Of a stretch of DNA of 53,006 nucleotides, positions 26,793 to 34,998 are shown one piece after another; positions within the stretch are counted from its first letter, which is position 1, and each line of letters starts with the position of its first letter. Made by a program: the position numbers and the translations under genes. Where the stretch lies: the NCBI GenBank assembly GCA_002401685.1, contig NVTU01000043.1, positions 1-53,006 on the forward strand. The letters run 5' to 3'. The notes under the pieces were generated by a model. It was not told the DNA's origin, searched no databases, and was given only the letters and a program-made list of their open reading frames with translations. The DNA comes from Kordiimonadales bacterium. Its GTDB lineage: Bacteria; Pseudomonadota; Alphaproteobacteria; Sphingomonadales; Kordiimonadaceae.

Positions 26793-27911
26793 TTACCGCC
26801 TTTGGTAAAAAACCATATTGAGCGCGCCAGAGCTGCCGGTGACAATATCCAGTTTTCCGTCGCCGTTTACATCGCCGAGGGTTACCGCGTAGGTGCGTGC
26901 TTCTGCATTACCGATTGAGGCGTTTAAAATCAGCGCGCCTGTGCCGTCATTCAGATAAACCTCGTTTTTCGCACCAGAGTTAGCAACCACCACATCGGTA
27001 TCGCCGTCACCGTCCAGATCAGCAACAGTAAGGGCATAGGAGCGTAACTCTCCGCCAAAAGGCTGTTCAGCTGCGAATTTTCCGTCGCCAAGATTAAGGA
27101 TTACCGCATTGGCGGTCCTAATATTGGCGGTAATCACATCAGGCAAGCCATCGCCGTTCATATCTGCAACCGCCACGCCGCGCGTATCATCGCTGCCACT
27201 ACCGTAGGGGATCGATGCCTCAAATTTCAAATCATCGCTGCCAAGCAGAATGGTGTTTTGCTGGCCGTCCCGGTTTGCCAGCACCAAATCTATTACGCCG
27301 TCGCCGTTCATGTCGGCTACGGCAACATCAAGGGTACTGTCCTGAAGGTTCCCAAAAGTGCCAACTTGGGTCAGGTTGCCTTTTCCGTCATTAATGAAAA
27401 TATTATTAGGCGTGCCGCGGCAGATCTCCAGCACATCGGGCGTGCCGTCACCGTTCAGATCAGCAACAGTGATGCTGCGCGTATTGGAAAGTACGGTGCC
27501 AAAGGACAGCGTTTCGGTAAAATTGCCTTTACCGTCATTAAGATAGAGCTTGTTAGAAAGTCTATCCGCAGCGACCACGACATCGAGGTCACCATCATTG
27601 TCCATATCCACAAGCTCAACGCGGTAGCCTGTGGTTTGAAATTCGCCTAGCTGGATGCGCTTAGTAAAGCCGCGGTTGGCAGCATTAAAATAAACAAAGC
27701 TGGGGTGGGCCCAGTGGCGACCGTTGCTTTCGATTAAATCCAGATCACCGTCCCCATCAATATCGCCTAGCGCCACTCCTGCGGTGATATTTTCGTCAGA
27801 CGAAATAGGGTATGATCCGCGCTCACCATATAGCGGTTGCGGGGCTTCTTGCGCAGACGCAGCGCTGGTGAGCAAGGCACTGATCGTCAAAGAGTATAAA
27901 AAAGCTCGCAT
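26793..27911 (-). CDS. Secreted FG-GAP/VCBS repeat beta-propeller protein
   Basis: A 372-residue exported protein: signal peptide MRAFLYSLTISALLTSAASA, then seven repeats of the FG-GAP type, each with a DxDxDG calcium loop (for example GDIDGDGDLDLI, VDMDNDGDLDVV, ADLNGDGTPDVL, ADMNGDGVIDLV, GDVNGDGKLDIV). Seven repeats of about 48 residues fit a complete seven-bladed, calcium-binding propeller. Such proteins bind carbohydrates or proteins at the cell surface; the ligand is unknown. The ATG at 27911 is preceded by GGGGAGA; an ATG at 27932 gives seven extra residues. It appears monocistronic. Confidence 0.85.
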   Translation of the reverse strand: MRAFLYSLTISALLTSAASAQEAPQPLYGERGSYPISSDENITAGVALGDIDGDGDLDLIESNGRHWAHPSFVYFNAANRGFTKRIQLGEFQTTGYRVELVDMDNDGDLDVVVAADRLSNKLYLNDGKGNFTETLSFGTVLSNTRSITVADLNGDGTPDVLEICRGTPNNIFINDGKGNLTQVGTFGNLQDSTLDVAVADMNGDGVIDLVLANRDGQQNTILLGSDDLKFEASIPYGSGSDDTRGVAVADMNGDGLPDVITANIRTANAVILNLGDGKFAAEQPFGGELRSYALTVADLDGDGDTDVVVANSGAKNEVYLNDGTGALILNASIGNAEARTYAVTLGDVNGDGKLDIVTGSSGALNMVFYQRR

Positions 27912-28165
27912 AAAAAAGTCTCCCCAAAGCATTCTGGTAAAATCGGCTGACTACAAAAACCCGCCAACCAACAACAAGCCTAAAACCCTAGCGCACAAGG
28001 AAATTCATGCATAGCCCTTTGCAACTAAAGGCGTACACTCAGGAACAGCGGACAAGAGGTCTGTTCGTCGAAACCCTTGGGCGTCAGCTCCATTTTCGAC
28101 AACTAATCTTTACTTAAAAGGGACGACACCTGTTTCCGCCAGTTTTCGGTACCGCAAGGGTATTC

Positions 28166-28864
28166 CTACTGAATATCAATGTTGGGGCCGATGCTGAGCG
28201 ATAACATCCGGGAAATATGGGCGAAGGGGCGGCCACTTTCGGCTGACCATGTATTGAAGGCTGCCTGCACGGCGCGCTGGGCGGTTTTACTGGTCGGCGC
28301 TTTATCGACCACGCCTTCACGGATAAGGGCAGCCACCACATCGCGCGACATCACCCAACTGTCTTTGCCGATCTGGCGAAGGAAATATTGCCCCGTATTC
28401 CCACCAAGCCTTCCGCCACGCTTTTTCATCATATTGAGTAAGCCAAACAGATCGTCCCGCGGCCAATCGGCAAAACAGTTAGCGGCCGAGCCGTATTCAT
28501 CGTCAAGGTCACAGAGGAAAATTGCGTTATCACGCACCGACAGTATTTTTTGGCCGTACCGAACGATACGCGTGTCTTTGAGTAAGCTGTCGAGATCATC
28601 ACCTGACATGAACTTCCAGCGCACCGGCACAAAACCCTCAAACGCTTCTTCAAAGCCCGGCCATTTTTTATCGATCACCTTCCAACTGAAACCAGCCTGA
28701 AATACCCCGCGCGCCATCAGCGCCAAGATGCGGTCATCGCCGATCTCTTTAATCTCAACAGCGGTTTTCACCATGGGCATCAGCTCTTCAAGCGCAGCCA
28801 TGCTGCCGCGAAAACCGAGGGCCAAGTCTGTAATTTCTTCAAATGAACGCACATCTATCTCCAA
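28166..28864 (-). CDS. DNA-3-methyladenine glycosylase I family protein
   Basis: A 232-residue protein containing RGVFQAGFSWKVIDKKWPGFEEAFEGF, LLKDTRIVRYGQKILSVRDNA and a C-terminal helical region. This matches the helix-hairpin-helix Tag-like glycosylases that excise 3-methyladenine from alkylated DNA. It is longer than E. coli Tag (about 187 residues), and I do not see the N-terminal Cys/His zinc pattern of that enzyme, so it belongs to a divergent branch. No signal peptide is present. It stands alone on the minus strand, with 254 bases to the next downstream gene. Confidence 0.75.
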   Translation of the reverse strand: MEIDVRSFEEITDLALGFRGSMAALEELMPMVKTAVEIKEIGDDRILALMARGVFQAGFSWKVIDKKWPGFEEAFEGFVPVRWKFMSGDDLDSLLKDTRIVRYGQKILSVRDNAIFLCDLDDEYGSAANCFADWPRDDLFGLLNMMKKRGGRLGGNTGQYFLRQIGKDSWVMSRDVVAALIREGVVDKAPTSKTAQRAVQAAFNTWSAESGRPFAHISRMLSLSIGPNIDIQ

Positions 28865-28952
28865 ATACTAGTCGGCCTGCAACCTAACGGTAGCCGCGCG
28901 CCGCGTCCAGCGAGTGGTGACACACTGCTGACGGGTTTGGTCAGGAGAGATA

Positions 28953-29016
28953 TTTTATAAATATAATTCTTTACTTAATAAGCACCCTCATTTAATAAAC
29001 ATTTATATTTATAAAA
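28953..29016. repeat. 14-bp perfect inverted repeat in the leader of the 29028 gene
   Basis: TTTTATAAATATAA (28953-28966) is the exact reverse complement of TTATATTTATAAAA (29003-29016), separated by 36 bases. The right arm ends only a few bases before the AAGGA ribosome site of the next gene. The stretch is strongly AT-rich compared with its surroundings. It could form an RNA stem that masks the ribosome site, or be a paired operator; promoter -10 elements within it could also explain part of the pattern. Confidence 0.55.
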
Positions 29017-29027
29017 AGGATACACCA

Positions 29028-29543
29028 ATGCCCCACCACCGACTTCTGAGGTTTTCTGCCTTCCTCGCCATTCTGGGAGGGGGCGCACGCGTTATATTCT
29101 CTTATATCCCTTGGGGGCCAGAAAGCCCTCGGCTAGAGGCTCTGTATGCTTTCGAGGACATTGCAATGCTGTTTGGCTTGATCGGTATTTACCTGAAGTC
29201 CGCAGATAGAACCGGCTGGCTTGGCCTCATTGGTTTTGCACTGGCTGCCGCTGGGCTGGCCAGCATTGTTGGGCCAGACGCCCTTATGTTTGGCATCGAA
29301 TTCTACCTAATCGGCGGAACGCTCGCCATGATAGGCTTGGCCCTGCTGGGCATTGCGCGCCTTAAAAATTCTGTAGGACCTAAGGGTATTGCGCTTATCT
29401 GGCCAAGCGCTCTCGCGGTTGGCACTTTAGGCACGCTTACGATGAACCCGCTGCTCGGTTTCATGATCCCCGGCGTCCTCTTTGGTGTTGGGTTTGTGGC
29501 GATTGGCCTGCACTTAATTTATGCAAAGCAAGGAGCTCTCTGA
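29028..29543 (+). CDS. Small integral membrane protein of unknown function
   Basis: A 171-residue hydrophobic protein with about five membrane helices (around residues 10-28, 45-62, 68-85, 90-115 and 130-165) and few charged residues. I do not recognise a family. AAGGA before the ATG supports the start. Its stop shares one base with the ATG of the VOC-domain gene (TGATG), so the two are translated together. The leader carries the 14-bp inverted repeat described separately. Stress-related membrane proteins of the DUF4345 type are a possible alternative, without proof. Confidence 0.75.
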   Translation: MPHHRLLRFSAFLAILGGGARVIFSYIPWGPESPRLEALYAFEDIAMLFGLIGIYLKSADRTGWLGLIGFALAAAGLASIVGPDALMFGIEFYLIGGTLAMIGLALLGIARLKNSVGPKGIALIWPSALAVGTLGTLTMNPLLGFMIPGVLFGVGFVAIGLHLIYAKQGAL

Positions 29544-29923
29544 TGGATATGAACCAAGTCACGCTGGGCACGCTAAATCTCGCGGAGAGTATCAGTTTTT
29601 ACAAAACTCTTGGCTTTCGCCTTATTGTTCATTCGGCCAATCATTATGCCCGGTTCGAACTGCCGCGCGGCAACGCGACCTTTTCTTTGCATATGACCGA
29701 GAACCAGATCGACCACGGCAGCAATGTCACGCATTTCGAAGTTGAGGACATTGATAAAAAACATGCAGAATTAACTGCTGCTGGCATTGTTTTTGATACA
29801 GAGCCTACCGACGAAAGTTGGTTATGGCGCGAGGCGCGTTTTCGCGACCCCGCCGGAAATATACTATGCCTATATTATGCGGGAGACAATCGTCGCTATC
29901 CGCCGTGGCGCAGAGAGGGTTAA
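29543..29923 (+). CDS. VOC family (glyoxalase/bleomycin-resistance fold) protein
   Basis: A 126-residue protein with the vicinal-oxygen-chelate fold pattern: NLAESISFYKTLGFRLIVHS, then HYARFELPRGNATFSLH, VTHFEVEDIDKKHAELTAAGI and RDPAGNILCLYYAG. The DPAGN-x-L motif and the two beta-alpha-beta-beta-beta units are typical. Substrate is unknown; relatives include glyoxalases and dioxygenases. The likely metal ligands (His near residue 70 and Glu/Asp near the end) are only partly recognisable. It is coupled to the membrane protein upstream. Confidence 0.85.
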   Translation: MDMNQVTLGTLNLAESISFYKTLGFRLIVHSANHYARFELPRGNATFSLHMTENQIDHGSNVTHFEVEDIDKKHAELTAAGIVFDTEPTDESWLWREARFRDPAGNILCLYYAGDNRRYPPWRREG

Positions 29924-30127
29924 ATTTTCATCCAAAAAGCCATGCTGGAATATCAACTTAGAGCGCATGCGGAACAACTGTAGACCGGGCCTTCAAATTC
30001 GGCTACATACCACGAATAAATCGCGGGAGGAAAAACGCCTTTTCCTTTCGCGTTTTTGGTTAAAAATTTTGGCAAAAATCAGCGAAATATTTCGCATACG
30101 CCAAGCGATGGTTTAAAGTGGTCTGTG

Positions 30128-30646
30128 ATGGCAAACGATTATGTAAAAAGTTTTGGGTTCCCGCGCTGGGGCGAGTATGGCCGCGATAAAGACGCCAAAC
30201 CGCTACGTATGTGTGACTATGCTGGCTGCAACGAAACCGGTGACCACCCGGCACCTAAGGCACCAGGCTCGAACGAGCGCTGGTATTTCTGCCAAAACCA
30301 TGCGGGCGAATATAACCGTAACTGGAACTTCTTCGAAGGCATGAGCGAAGAGGAAGCCCAGCGACAAGCCCACGAAGCCGACCACGCGTCGGCACGCTCG
30401 TTTGCTGGCGGTCGCACGTTCGAATGGGGCGGGGCCACTGACGAAAACGGCCGCACCTCCACCGAGCAAGCGGCATTCGATACGCTCGAGATTGACAGTG
30501 CTTCTGACCAAACAGCGATCAAGCGCCAATACCGTAAGCTGGCAAAAATGTATCACCCAGATGCCAACTCTGGCGACCCAGAAGCCGCTGAACGTTTCTA
30601 CCAAGTTCAAACCGCTTACGATTTGCTACGCGAAAAAAGTGCATAA
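30128..30646 (+). CDS. J-domain (DnaJ-like) protein with a cysteine-bearing N-terminal region
   Basis: A 172-residue protein. The C-terminal 55 residues form a J domain, with IKRQYRKLAKMYHPDAN carrying the HPD tripeptide at residues 143-145 that stimulates DnaK. The N-terminal half contains MCDYAGC and WYFCQNH (Cys29, Cys34, Cys55, His58), which could bind a metal. The J domain at the C-terminus, rather than the N-terminus, is typical of a DnaJ-like protein common in Alphaproteobacteria. I start at the ATG at 30128 (MANDYVKSFGFPRWGEYG); the frame extends upstream without likeness. It appears monocistronic. Confidence 0.88.
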   Translation: MANDYVKSFGFPRWGEYGRDKDAKPLRMCDYAGCNETGDHPAPKAPGSNERWYFCQNHAGEYNRNWNFFEGMSEEEAQRQAHEADHASARSFAGGRTFEWGGATDENGRTSTEQAAFDTLEIDSASDQTAIKRQYRKLAKMYHPDANSGDPEAAERFYQVQTAYDLLREKSA

Positions 30647-30721
30647 CGGCTAATTCACCCTACATCCCTTTAAAGACCCACCGCCCCTAACTTGCTTTTT
30701 GATATTTGGCAGGAGACATTG

Positions 30722-31660
30722 ATGGCTGCGAACAAAGATAGCGCGCTAAAAGCGCCGTCGCTTGCCACCGGCATGATGTTCGGCGGCGTTGCTACACTTA
30801 TCTGGGGCGCGTGGCCTGTTGTAACAGCACTCGGCATTGAAGCTAACCTAACACCCTATCAACTTGTCATCCTACGCATCTTCATTGCAGGCCCCCTGTT
30901 ACTTCCGTGGGCGTTTCGCGGCAAACACAGCGTCAGTGAATGGGGTAAAATTGCGGTGCTTACAGTAACTGCAGGCGCGCCCTATACCTATATCGTCTCA
31001 AACGGGTTCCAATTTACCAGCGCCACGCACGGCGGCGTCATTATCCCCGGCACCATCATGCTTACGACCCTGGTCGCCAGTCATTTTTTCCTGAACGACC
31101 GGATGCACCGCTACCGCTTCATCGGCGCGTGCGGCATTGTCATCGGGCTTTTCCTATTGGCCGCAGGGGCCGAGACAGCCGAAGGCGCACCTTCAAGCTT
31201 AATTGGCGACTTGCTATTTTTCGCCGGCGGCATCCTGTGGGCTGCCTATACCATGCTCCTGCGTGTGTGGCCGATGGACCCGGTGGTCGTTACGGCACGA
31301 GTGGGTTTAATGTCGATGGTGTGGGTCGCAGTGCTTTACCCGTTTACAGATGGCGTTGATTTTAGTGACATACCGTCAGGCATGCTCGCCTTTCAGGCCC
31401 TATGGCAAGGCACTATATCAGCGGTTATTGCCATCGTTCTCTTTAACAAAGGCGTGGCGATTATGGGCGCTTCGCGCGCCACCGTGCTAAACGCCATTAT
31501 CCCGGTCGTGTCAACGATTCTAGCCTTCGTGGTGTTGTCCGAAGTGCCTACAGGCACCGAGCAATTGGGCCTACTGGCTATTTTATTCGGCATTGCCACC
31601 GCTATGTTCCTGAGGCCAAAACCACGGCGGGTACCGGACACTACCACGCAAGGAAACTAA
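30722..31660 (+). CDS. EamA/DMT family transporter
   Basis: A 312-residue permease of the drug/metabolite transporter superfamily with ten predicted membrane helices in two EamA repeats. Markers are GGVATLIWGAWPVVTALGI in helix 1, PYTYIVSNGFQFTSATHGGVI, and ASRATVLNAIIPVVSTILAFVVLSE in the second repeat. The substrate cannot be inferred. AGGAGA lies close before the ATG at 30722, which I prefer to an in-frame start ten residues upstream. Its stop overlaps the convergent GNAT gene by four bases. Confidence 0.88.
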   Translation: MAANKDSALKAPSLATGMMFGGVATLIWGAWPVVTALGIEANLTPYQLVILRIFIAGPLLLPWAFRGKHSVSEWGKIAVLTVTAGAPYTYIVSNGFQFTSATHGGVIIPGTIMLTTLVASHFFLNDRMHRYRFIGACGIVIGLFLLAAGAETAEGAPSSLIGDLLFFAGGILWAAYTMLLRVWPMDPVVVTARVGLMSMVWVAVLYPFTDGVDFSDIPSGMLAFQALWQGTISAVIAIVLFNKGVAIMGASRATVLNAIIPVVSTILAFVVLSEVPTGTEQLGLLAILFGIATAMFLRPKPRRVPDTTTQGN

Positions 31661-32340
31661 AGGCTGAAAGCAACCTCGCGTGCTGCAAGCTGCGTGATTT
31701 GTTGGCCCTGATCGTCGAAGTTCTCAGGCAATAACCATGCACCGTACGCTGCTGCCAATTTAGGCCAGTCTTCGTGCGTCATTGCGTACCATGCGGTATC
31801 GCGGTTTTTACCTTTCTGCACACTTTCGTTTCTAAAAATACCCTCGTAGGCAAACCCGAAACGCAGCGCCGCTCGCTTAGAGCCCGCATTTTCGGTGTGG
31901 CATTTCCATTCGTAGCGCCTGTAGCCCAAGTCCTCAAACAGATACTTGGCCATCAGATACATAGCTTCGGTTGCTGTGCGGGACCGCTGCAGTTTTTTAG
32001 CGAAACAGATAAAGCCGACCTCCGCACTGCCTTGCTCTTCCCGCAGCCGCATATAGCTTGCCATGCCCAATATCTCGTTCGTATCCACAGACCGGATAAT
32101 CATCGTGGCCCAATTTAGGCGCTCTATGGCCGTGCTGAGCGTAGCTTTGAAAGCCTCCAAACCGGAAAACGGGCCAACCGGCATATAGTCCCAGAGGGCA
32201 TCGTCGCTGGCACTGCAGATGGCCGCGAACAGGCCGGTGCCGTGGGCATCCCAATCGAAAGGCTCCAGGCGGGCATAATGGCCCAATTGCACAGTACCGC
32301 CCGGGCGGTCACAGGGTGTCCATTTCGTAAGATCAAGCAT
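31657..32340 (-). CDS. GNAT family N-acetyltransferase (RimJ/RimL type)
   Basis: A 227-residue acetyltransferase of the GNAT fold. The core has ILGMASYMRLREEQGSAEVGFICFAKKLQRSRTATEAM, in which QRSRTATEA is the acetyl-CoA-binding loop, then YRRYEWKCHTENAGSKRAALRFGFAYEGIFR. This is close to the RimJ/RimL type that acetylates protein N-termini, but the substrate is unknown. It lies on the minus strand directly after the DUF1272 gene (8 bases) and probably shares its transcript. Confidence 0.88.
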   Translation of the reverse strand: MLDLTKWTPCDRPGGTVQLGHYARLEPFDWDAHGTGLFAAICSASDDALWDYMPVGPFSGLEAFKATLSTAIERLNWATMIIRSVDTNEILGMASYMRLREEQGSAEVGFICFAKKLQRSRTATEAMYLMAKYLFEDLGYRRYEWKCHTENAGSKRAALRFGFAYEGIFRNESVQKGKNRDTAWYAMTHEDWPKLAAAYGAWLLPENFDDQGQQITQLAAREVAFSL

Positions 32341-32348
32341 TCTGAATA

Positions 32349-32654
32349 CTACCGTTCATGTTGGGGGATGGTTTTGATCGTGGCCGCATATTCCTTATGC
32401 GCGGCAGTATCAATTGGATTTAGTACTCGCTTTGTGGAGGCGGGTTGCTTGCCAAGGCCAACGCCCGGCCGCAGCTCGGCTTTGGGACGCACGGGCCGAG
32501 GCACAAATCCGCCGCCACAGTTAGGGCATACGTTTTCCAGCAACTCCACACAGTCCCTGCAATAGGTGCATTCATAACTGCAAATGCAGGCGTCAGTGGC
32601 CGCAGGCGGCAGGTCTTTATCGCAATTTTCGCAGCTAGGTCTATGCTCTAACAT
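32349..32654 (-). CDS. DUF1272 family zinc-ribbon-like protein
   Basis: A 101-residue protein with MLEHRPSCENCDKDLPPAATD, then CICSYECTYCRDCVELL and NVCPNCGG. The many CxxC-type pairs point to a treble-clef or RING-like zinc-binding fold, and the opening is that of DUF1272. The role of the family is not known. The last 45 residues are low in conserved pattern. It lies 15 bases after the flavin oxidase-like gene and 8 bases before the GNAT gene, so the three probably form an operon. Confidence 0.85.
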   Translation of the reverse strand: MLEHRPSCENCDKDLPPAATDACICSYECTYCRDCVELLENVCPNCGGGFVPRPVRPKAELRPGVGLGKQPASTKRVLNPIDTAAHKEYAATIKTIPQHER

Positions 32655-32669
32655 CTGTGGCTTCCTTCT

Positions 32670-33383
32670 TTACGACCAACCGTAACGGTCCATAACCGGG
32701 TGATTAAGCGGTGCTTTTTCGCCCTCTGGCGCAACGATAGGCGCCCGGCGTTCTGTTTGTAGCGGCACCACACCTGCCCAAACTGGGAAATCACCCTCTT
32801 CACCGTCGCCCGGCGGGTCAGCACGCATTTTGACAGACGCATCGTCAATTTCCATGACCAGCAAGCCCGTTGCCTTGCGCTCGGTATCCGCCATTGGCCG
32901 CAACTGGGGCCACCGGCCCGGTGCGATCTGCTCAAAAAAGAGTTCCATCTGGCGGTCAAACTCAGCGTCATCTTCAATCAGGCTAGGGGTTCCGAAACAC
33001 ATGGCGGAGCGGTAATTCACGCTGGTAGAAAAGGCAGAACGTGCCAGCACCAAACCGTCCAGATGGGTTACAGACAAACAAGCCGGAGCACCGCTGGATA
33101 AATGTGTGATCATCTGGCTTTTACTGTGACCGTGCCAATAAAGTTTATTGCCCTCGCGCCAATGGCAGGTAGGGGTCACATAAGGTTGGCCGTCTATCTC
33201 GAAGCCCACGTGGCAGAGAAAATGGCCATCCAATATGCTATAAACTGCTTCTTTGTCGTACGCTGCGCGCTTGGCACCTCGTCGCACTGTGTTGCGACTG
33301 TTTTTTGCAAAACTACCACCGGATTTTCCTTCACTATTGGCCGTAACAGCAGGCTGCTCGACCGGTACATTTGTATCGGGCAT
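32670..33383 (-). CDS. Pyridoxamine 5'-phosphate oxidase family flavoprotein
   Basis: A 237-residue protein. After a flexible 35-residue N-terminus it has the split-barrel FMN-binding pattern: AAYDKEAVYSILDGHFLCHVGFEIDGQPYVTPT, then LYWHGHSKSQM and CLSVTHLDGLVLARSAF with NYRSAMCFG. This is the PNPOx-like fold; the true pyridoxamine oxidase activity is not assured. It is divergent from a MocR-type PLP-dependent regulator 85 bases away, an arrangement seen for genes of B6 metabolism. It leads a likely three-gene operon with DUF1272 and GNAT genes. Confidence 0.85.
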   Translation of the reverse strand: MPDTNVPVEQPAVTANSEGKSGGSFAKNSRNTVRRGAKRAAYDKEAVYSILDGHFLCHVGFEIDGQPYVTPTCHWREGNKLYWHGHSKSQMITHLSSGAPACLSVTHLDGLVLARSAFSTSVNYRSAMCFGTPSLIEDDAEFDRQMELFFEQIAPGRWPQLRPMADTERKATGLLVMEIDDASVKMRADPPGDGEEGDFPVWAGVVPLQTERRAPIVAPEGEKAPLNHPVMDRYGWS

Positions 33384-33468
33384 ATGAAAACTCTCTGGTT
33401 GCTAGCACTCTTGATCTTGGGTATGACGACATATTGATCCCTTCATAAGGTCCAATATGAGTTAAATT

Positions 33469-34920
33469 ATGGTACCAATATTAGAGCATCTGATTGATAC
33501 CACGCTGATGGTAGGCACGGACGGTAGGGGCACGCTGCAACAGCAACTGCACCAGCACCTGCGGTCAGCAATCCTTGAAGGGCGACTGCCAGCAGGAACG
33601 CGCCTCCCGGCAACTCGCGCCTTTGCCCTCCAGCAGGGCGTTTCAAGAAATACAGTGCTTGCGGCTTACGACCAATTGATCGCGGAAGGGTACCTTGAAA
33701 CCCGCCAAGGGGCGGGCACTTTTGTAACGCTGGAACTGCCCGATGATTTCACCCGCACTTCATCGCCCTTGCTGGGAGGGATGCAAGCACCTAGTGAAGG
33801 TCGGCAACCCTACAAACAAATCACCCCTACCGGGCTGCCAGCGACAGACGCATTTCCGATGGATGTGTGGGCCCGGCTTAACAGCAGCGTCTGGCGACAT
33901 GCGGATCAGAGCTTGCTGCACTATGATGACCCGCTCGGTTATGCACCTCTCAGAGAAGCCATTACATCCTATCTCAGCACTTCAAGAAGCGTGCGCGCAT
34001 CAGCCGACCAGATACTAATTGTCTCAGGACTACAGCAAGGCATGAAATTGATTGTTGATACCCTAATGACAGAGCGCGATACCATCATACTTGAAGACCC
34101 TGGATATGGTGGCCTTCTGAGGACAGCCAAGGCCTGCAGCCCAAAGATAGACTATATAGCAATAGACAGTTCAGGCGCTTGTGTGCCGGCGGAAGACCAA
34201 AAAAATAGCCTTTTAATAATTACCCCGTCCCACCAATACCCGCTGGGTATGGCCATGCCCACTGCGCGGCGACTAGAATTGATAAAATGGGCCCGCGCCA
34301 CCGATAGCCTGATACTGGAAGATGATCACGATAGTGAATTTCGCTACGCAGGGCGTCCGCTTAGTTCCCTGCAGGGAATCTCAAACGGTGAACATGTGAT
34401 TTATGGTGGCAGTTTTTCGAAAGCGACGTTCCCTGCGCTTCGGCTAGGTTATCTTGTATTGCCCCAACACCTTGTCGGCCCGATCCTGAAACGCAGGGAA
34501 GCCACGGACAGTTTCCCGTCAATTATGCCGCAACTGGCGTTGACAAAATTTATCAGTGAGGGACATTTTGCCCGGCACTTACGGCGTTTACGTAAAATAC
34601 ATAACGCCCGCCAGAAGCATTACCGTGTCCTTTTTGCCCAGCATTTGGAGCAATACTTTAAACTGATGCCATCAGACCTTGGCCTGCATATCGTGGCGCG
34701 CGCCTCTAAAAGGCTTGCCAGCAGCACAAGCACAAATGACATAAAATGGGCTAATCTAGCGCAGCGCGCTGGCCTTTCCGCCTACCCGCTTTCCGGCAAC
34801 TACCGCACAGAAAACCGAGAACAAGGCATGCTACTTGGCTTTGCAAATTATACCGAAGCGGAAGTTACCCGAGGCCTCCCTAAACTGGCCCGCTATATGC
34901 TAGAAGAAACAGGCTTTTAA
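33469..34920 (+). CDS. MocR-type (GntR-aminotransferase) PLP-dependent regulator, PdxR-like
   Basis: A 483-residue fusion: an N-terminal GntR winged helix (LHQHLRSAILEGRLPAGTRLPATRAFALQQGVSRNTV in pieces) and a class I aminotransferase-like domain with the PLP lysine in SFSKATFPALRLGY (Lys318). Such proteins sense pyridoxal phosphate and control nearby genes; PdxR is the B6 example. It faces a PNPOx-like gene, so I expect it to regulate that gene and itself. CCAATAT occurs twice near the start (33452-33458 and 33475-33481), a possible operator. The ribosome site at 33469 is weak; an inner ATG at 33508 is an alternative. Confidence 0.88.
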   Translation: MVPILEHLIDTTLMVGTDGRGTLQQQLHQHLRSAILEGRLPAGTRLPATRAFALQQGVSRNTVLAAYDQLIAEGYLETRQGAGTFVTLELPDDFTRTSSPLLGGMQAPSEGRQPYKQITPTGLPATDAFPMDVWARLNSSVWRHADQSLLHYDDPLGYAPLREAITSYLSTSRSVRASADQILIVSGLQQGMKLIVDTLMTERDTIILEDPGYGGLLRTAKACSPKIDYIAIDSSGACVPAEDQKNSLLIITPSHQYPLGMAMPTARRLELIKWARATDSLILEDDHDSEFRYAGRPLSSLQGISNGEHVIYGGSFSKATFPALRLGYLVLPQHLVGPILKRREATDSFPSIMPQLALTKFISEGHFARHLRRLRKIHNARQKHYRVLFAQHLEQYFKLMPSDLGLHIVARASKRLASSTSTNDIKWANLAQRAGLSAYPLSGNYRTENREQGMLLGFANYTEAEVTRGLPKLARYMLEETGF

Positions 34921-34998
34921 TCAAAGCCTTACCAGTGTAGTTTGGCACACATATATTTTATAGTTGCGCCCGACAAGGCGACCCTTGGGAGAATTTTT

